15,788 nt of DNA from Pseudomonadota bacterium (GTDB taxonomy: Bacteria; Pseudomonadota; Alphaproteobacteria; Rhizobiales; Devosiaceae). How positions within the stretch are numbered: position 1 is the stretch's first letter; each line of letters opens with the position of its first letter. Location: positions 1 through 15,788 of the forward strand of contig JAEYXQ010000083.1 of assembly GCA_023431205.1 (NCBI GenBank), in the 5' to 3' direction. A model generated the notes under the pieces. That model did not search any database, was not told the DNA's origin, and worked only from the letters and a program-made list of their open reading frames with translations. Position numbers and translations under genes: made by a program. This document shows, piece by piece, positions 14,412 to 15,788 of the stretch.

Positions 14412-15788
14412 ATGCCCAGCTTCTCCCTCGTCACCACCTGGACCCCGGCCAGCGATTCCGAACCGCTCGGCTATGGTCTTGAACTCACCAACACCGGTGA
14501 CGAACCCGTCAGCAATTTCCAGCTCGGTTTTTCCGGCCCGGCCCGCATCGATCCGCATGCGACGCTGGAAAACGGCAAGCTGCTGCGCCGGCTGTCGAAC
14601 CACACCCTGATCGCCCCGCCCGATGGCTTCGTGCTCGAGCCGGGCGCGACCTGGACCGCCACCGCCCGCGGCCTCTCCTATGGCCTCCGCCACTGGAGCG
14701 ACGGCGCCAACGCCGCCTATGTCGTGCTTGCCGACGGCACGCTGGTGCCGATCAGCACCGAACCCACCCGCGGCAAGGGCCACAACGCGCCCCTGCTCAA
14801 GGGCGCGGCCCGCTTCCACGTACCGGCAAAGGCGCCGGTGAATGTGTCGATCATCCCCTGGCCGCAGTTGGTCGCCACCACCGGTCAGCGTCCCGCGCCG
14901 GCTGGCTTCGACCTCCGTCCCGAAGGCGAACTCGCCAACCGCGCCGCCGCCGCCTTCGCCGGCCTCGTCGATGATCTCTTCCCTGTGGAAGCCATTGTCC
15001 GCCCCGCATCCGAAGCCGGCATGCCCCTCGGCATCGTCGAGCGCGCCGGCATGGGCGATGAGGCCTACGAGATCACCTTCGCCGGTGACAGCGTCACCGT
15101 GGCCGCCACCACCCGCCAGGGCATGTTCTACGCCCTTGTCACCCTCGGCCACATCCTGCGCGGCGCCCGCCAGCACCCGCAGACCTTCATCTTCCCGACG
15201 GGCGGTACCATCACCGACGCTCCGGGCTTCGCGTATCGCGGCTCCCATCTCGACGTCGCCCGCCAGTTCTATACCGGGGCCGAAGTCAGCCGCCTGCTCA
15301 AGCTGATGGCCTGGAACAAGATGAACCGCTTCCACTGGCACCTCAGCGAAGATGAAGCCTGGCGGCTCGAGATCGACGCCTACCCGGCGCTGACCGAAAT
15401 CGGCGCCTGGCGCGGCCACGGCAAGGCGCTGCCGCCGCTGCTCGGCTCCGGCCCGTTCCCCACCGGCGGCTTCTACACCAAGAACGTCGTCCGCCAGATC
15501 GTGGCGCTGGCGGACAGCCTCGGCATCGCTGTGATCCCCGAGATCGACATGCCGGGCCATTTCTACGCCGCGCTGCAGGCTCTGCCCGAACTCTGTGACC
15601 CCAACGAGCAGGGCGAATACCAGTCGGTCCAAGGCTTCCCCAACAACTCGCTCAACCCCGCCCACGAGCCGGTCTACCGCTTCGTCGAGACAGTGATCGA
15701 CGAGGTGCTTGAGCTCTTCCCCGCCGGCATCTTCCACCTCGGTGCCGACGAAGTCCCGCTGGCAGCCTGGTCCGGTTCGCCGCTGGCG
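14412..15788 (+). CDS. Beta-N-acetylhexosaminidase, glycoside hydrolase family 20 (3' end outside window)
   Basis: The frame from ATG 14412 stays open to the window end, giving 459 residues without a stop. Residues 1 to about 130 form a beta-rich domain of uncertain family, then an alpha/beta GH20b-like domain with IIPWPQ (147-152) precedes the catalytic barrel. Barrel landmarks are YRGSHLDVAR (275-284), FHWHLSEDEAWR (307-318), IDMPGH (378-383) and FHLGADE (441-447). Asp446-Glu447 is the catalytic pair of substrate-assisted GH20 enzymes. It removes terminal beta-linked GlcNAc or GalNAc, for example from chito-oligosaccharides. There is no signal peptide, so it is probably cytoplasmic and acts on imported sugar. 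The ribosome binding site is weak (GAG 8 nt upstream). A palindromic repeat pair separates it from the rpiR-type gene, so it may have its own transcript. Confidence 0.93.
   Translation, partial: MPSFSLVTTWTPASDSEPLGYGLELTNTGDEPVSNFQLGFSGPARIDPHATLENGKLLRRLSNHTLIAPPDGFVLEPGATWTATARGLSYGLRHWSDGANAAYVVLADGTLVPISTEPTRGKGHNAPLLKGAARFHVPAKAPVNVSIIPWPQLVATTGQRPAPAGFDLRPEGELANRAAAAFAGLVDDLFPVEAIVRPASEAGMPLGIVERAGMGDEAYEITFAGDSVTVAATTRQGMFYALVTLGHILRGARQHPQTFIFPTGGTITDAPGFAYRGSHLDVARQFYTGAEVSRLLKLMAWNKMNRFHWHLSEDEAWRLEIDAYPALTEIGAWRGHGKALPPLLGSGPFPTGGFYTKNVVRQIVALADSLGIAVIPEIDMPGHFYAALQALPELCDPNEQGEYQSVQGFPNNSLNPAHEPVYRFVETVIDEVLELFPAGIFHLGADEVPLAAWSGSPLA

Noticed and set aside
14226..15737. A 503-codon antisense ORF opposite the GH20 gene
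   Set aside because: It mirrors the GH20 frame, whose motifs (HWHLSEDEAWR, GADE) are unmistakable. The antisense protein is a low-complexity Gly/Ala/Val/Arg product of GC-rich codons with no recognisable domain.

Overview
The window is GC-rich DNA from a Gram-negative bacterium. It carries a class-2-type PyrD, an Uup-type ABC-F protein, a periplasmic sugar-binding protein and dense genes with GC-rich third positions. A palindromic intergenic repeat of the CCTCATCCTGAGC...GTCGAAGGACGAGG type also points to Alphaproteobacteria, most likely Hyphomicrobiales (Devosia-like). That placement is inference, since no rRNA or other marker gene is present.

Layout. 1-2089 (+): the tail of pyrD, then uup. 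2090-2223: a convergent gap with two degenerate, oppositely oriented copies of the alphaproteobacterial repeat. 2224-3267 (-): a LacI-family regulator starting at TTG. 3268-3767: a regulatory region with two perfect 9-2-9 palindromes, a 34-codon ORF with a good ribosome binding site, and a perfect TGTGA-N6-TCACA (CRP-type) site. 3768-3986 (+): a 72-residue protein of unknown function. 4013-7591 (-): a three-gene unit transcribed leftwards, MFS transporter -> M81 (MlrC-like) metallopeptidase -> EamA/DMT transporter. 7592-7926: a divergent promoter region rich in inverted repeats. 7927-15788 (+): a carbohydrate locus.

The carbohydrate locus reads: Gfo/Idh/MocA oxidoreductase, two CUT1 ABC permeases, a sugar-binding protein, an MsmX/UgpC-type ATPase, an RpiR/SIS regulator, and a GH20 beta-N-acetylhexosaminidase cut by the window end. 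The permeases, binding protein and ATPase form a complete importer. The GH20 enzyme has no signal peptide, so imported chito-oligosaccharides or other beta-linked N-acetylhexosaminides are probably cleaved in the cytoplasm, with RpiR sensing a phosphosugar. The substrate is inferred from the GH20 neighbour only. Hairpins before and after the binding-protein gene probably raise its mRNA level relative to the membrane subunits.

I see no insertion sequence, CRISPR array, tRNA, rRNA, prophage or obvious defence system. The most interesting unexplained parts are the 3461-3661 leader/CRP region, the two possible starts of the binding protein (one with a perfect Shine-Dalgarno), and the repeat-rich divergent promoter at 7592-7926. 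None of these amounts to a demonstrated new system.
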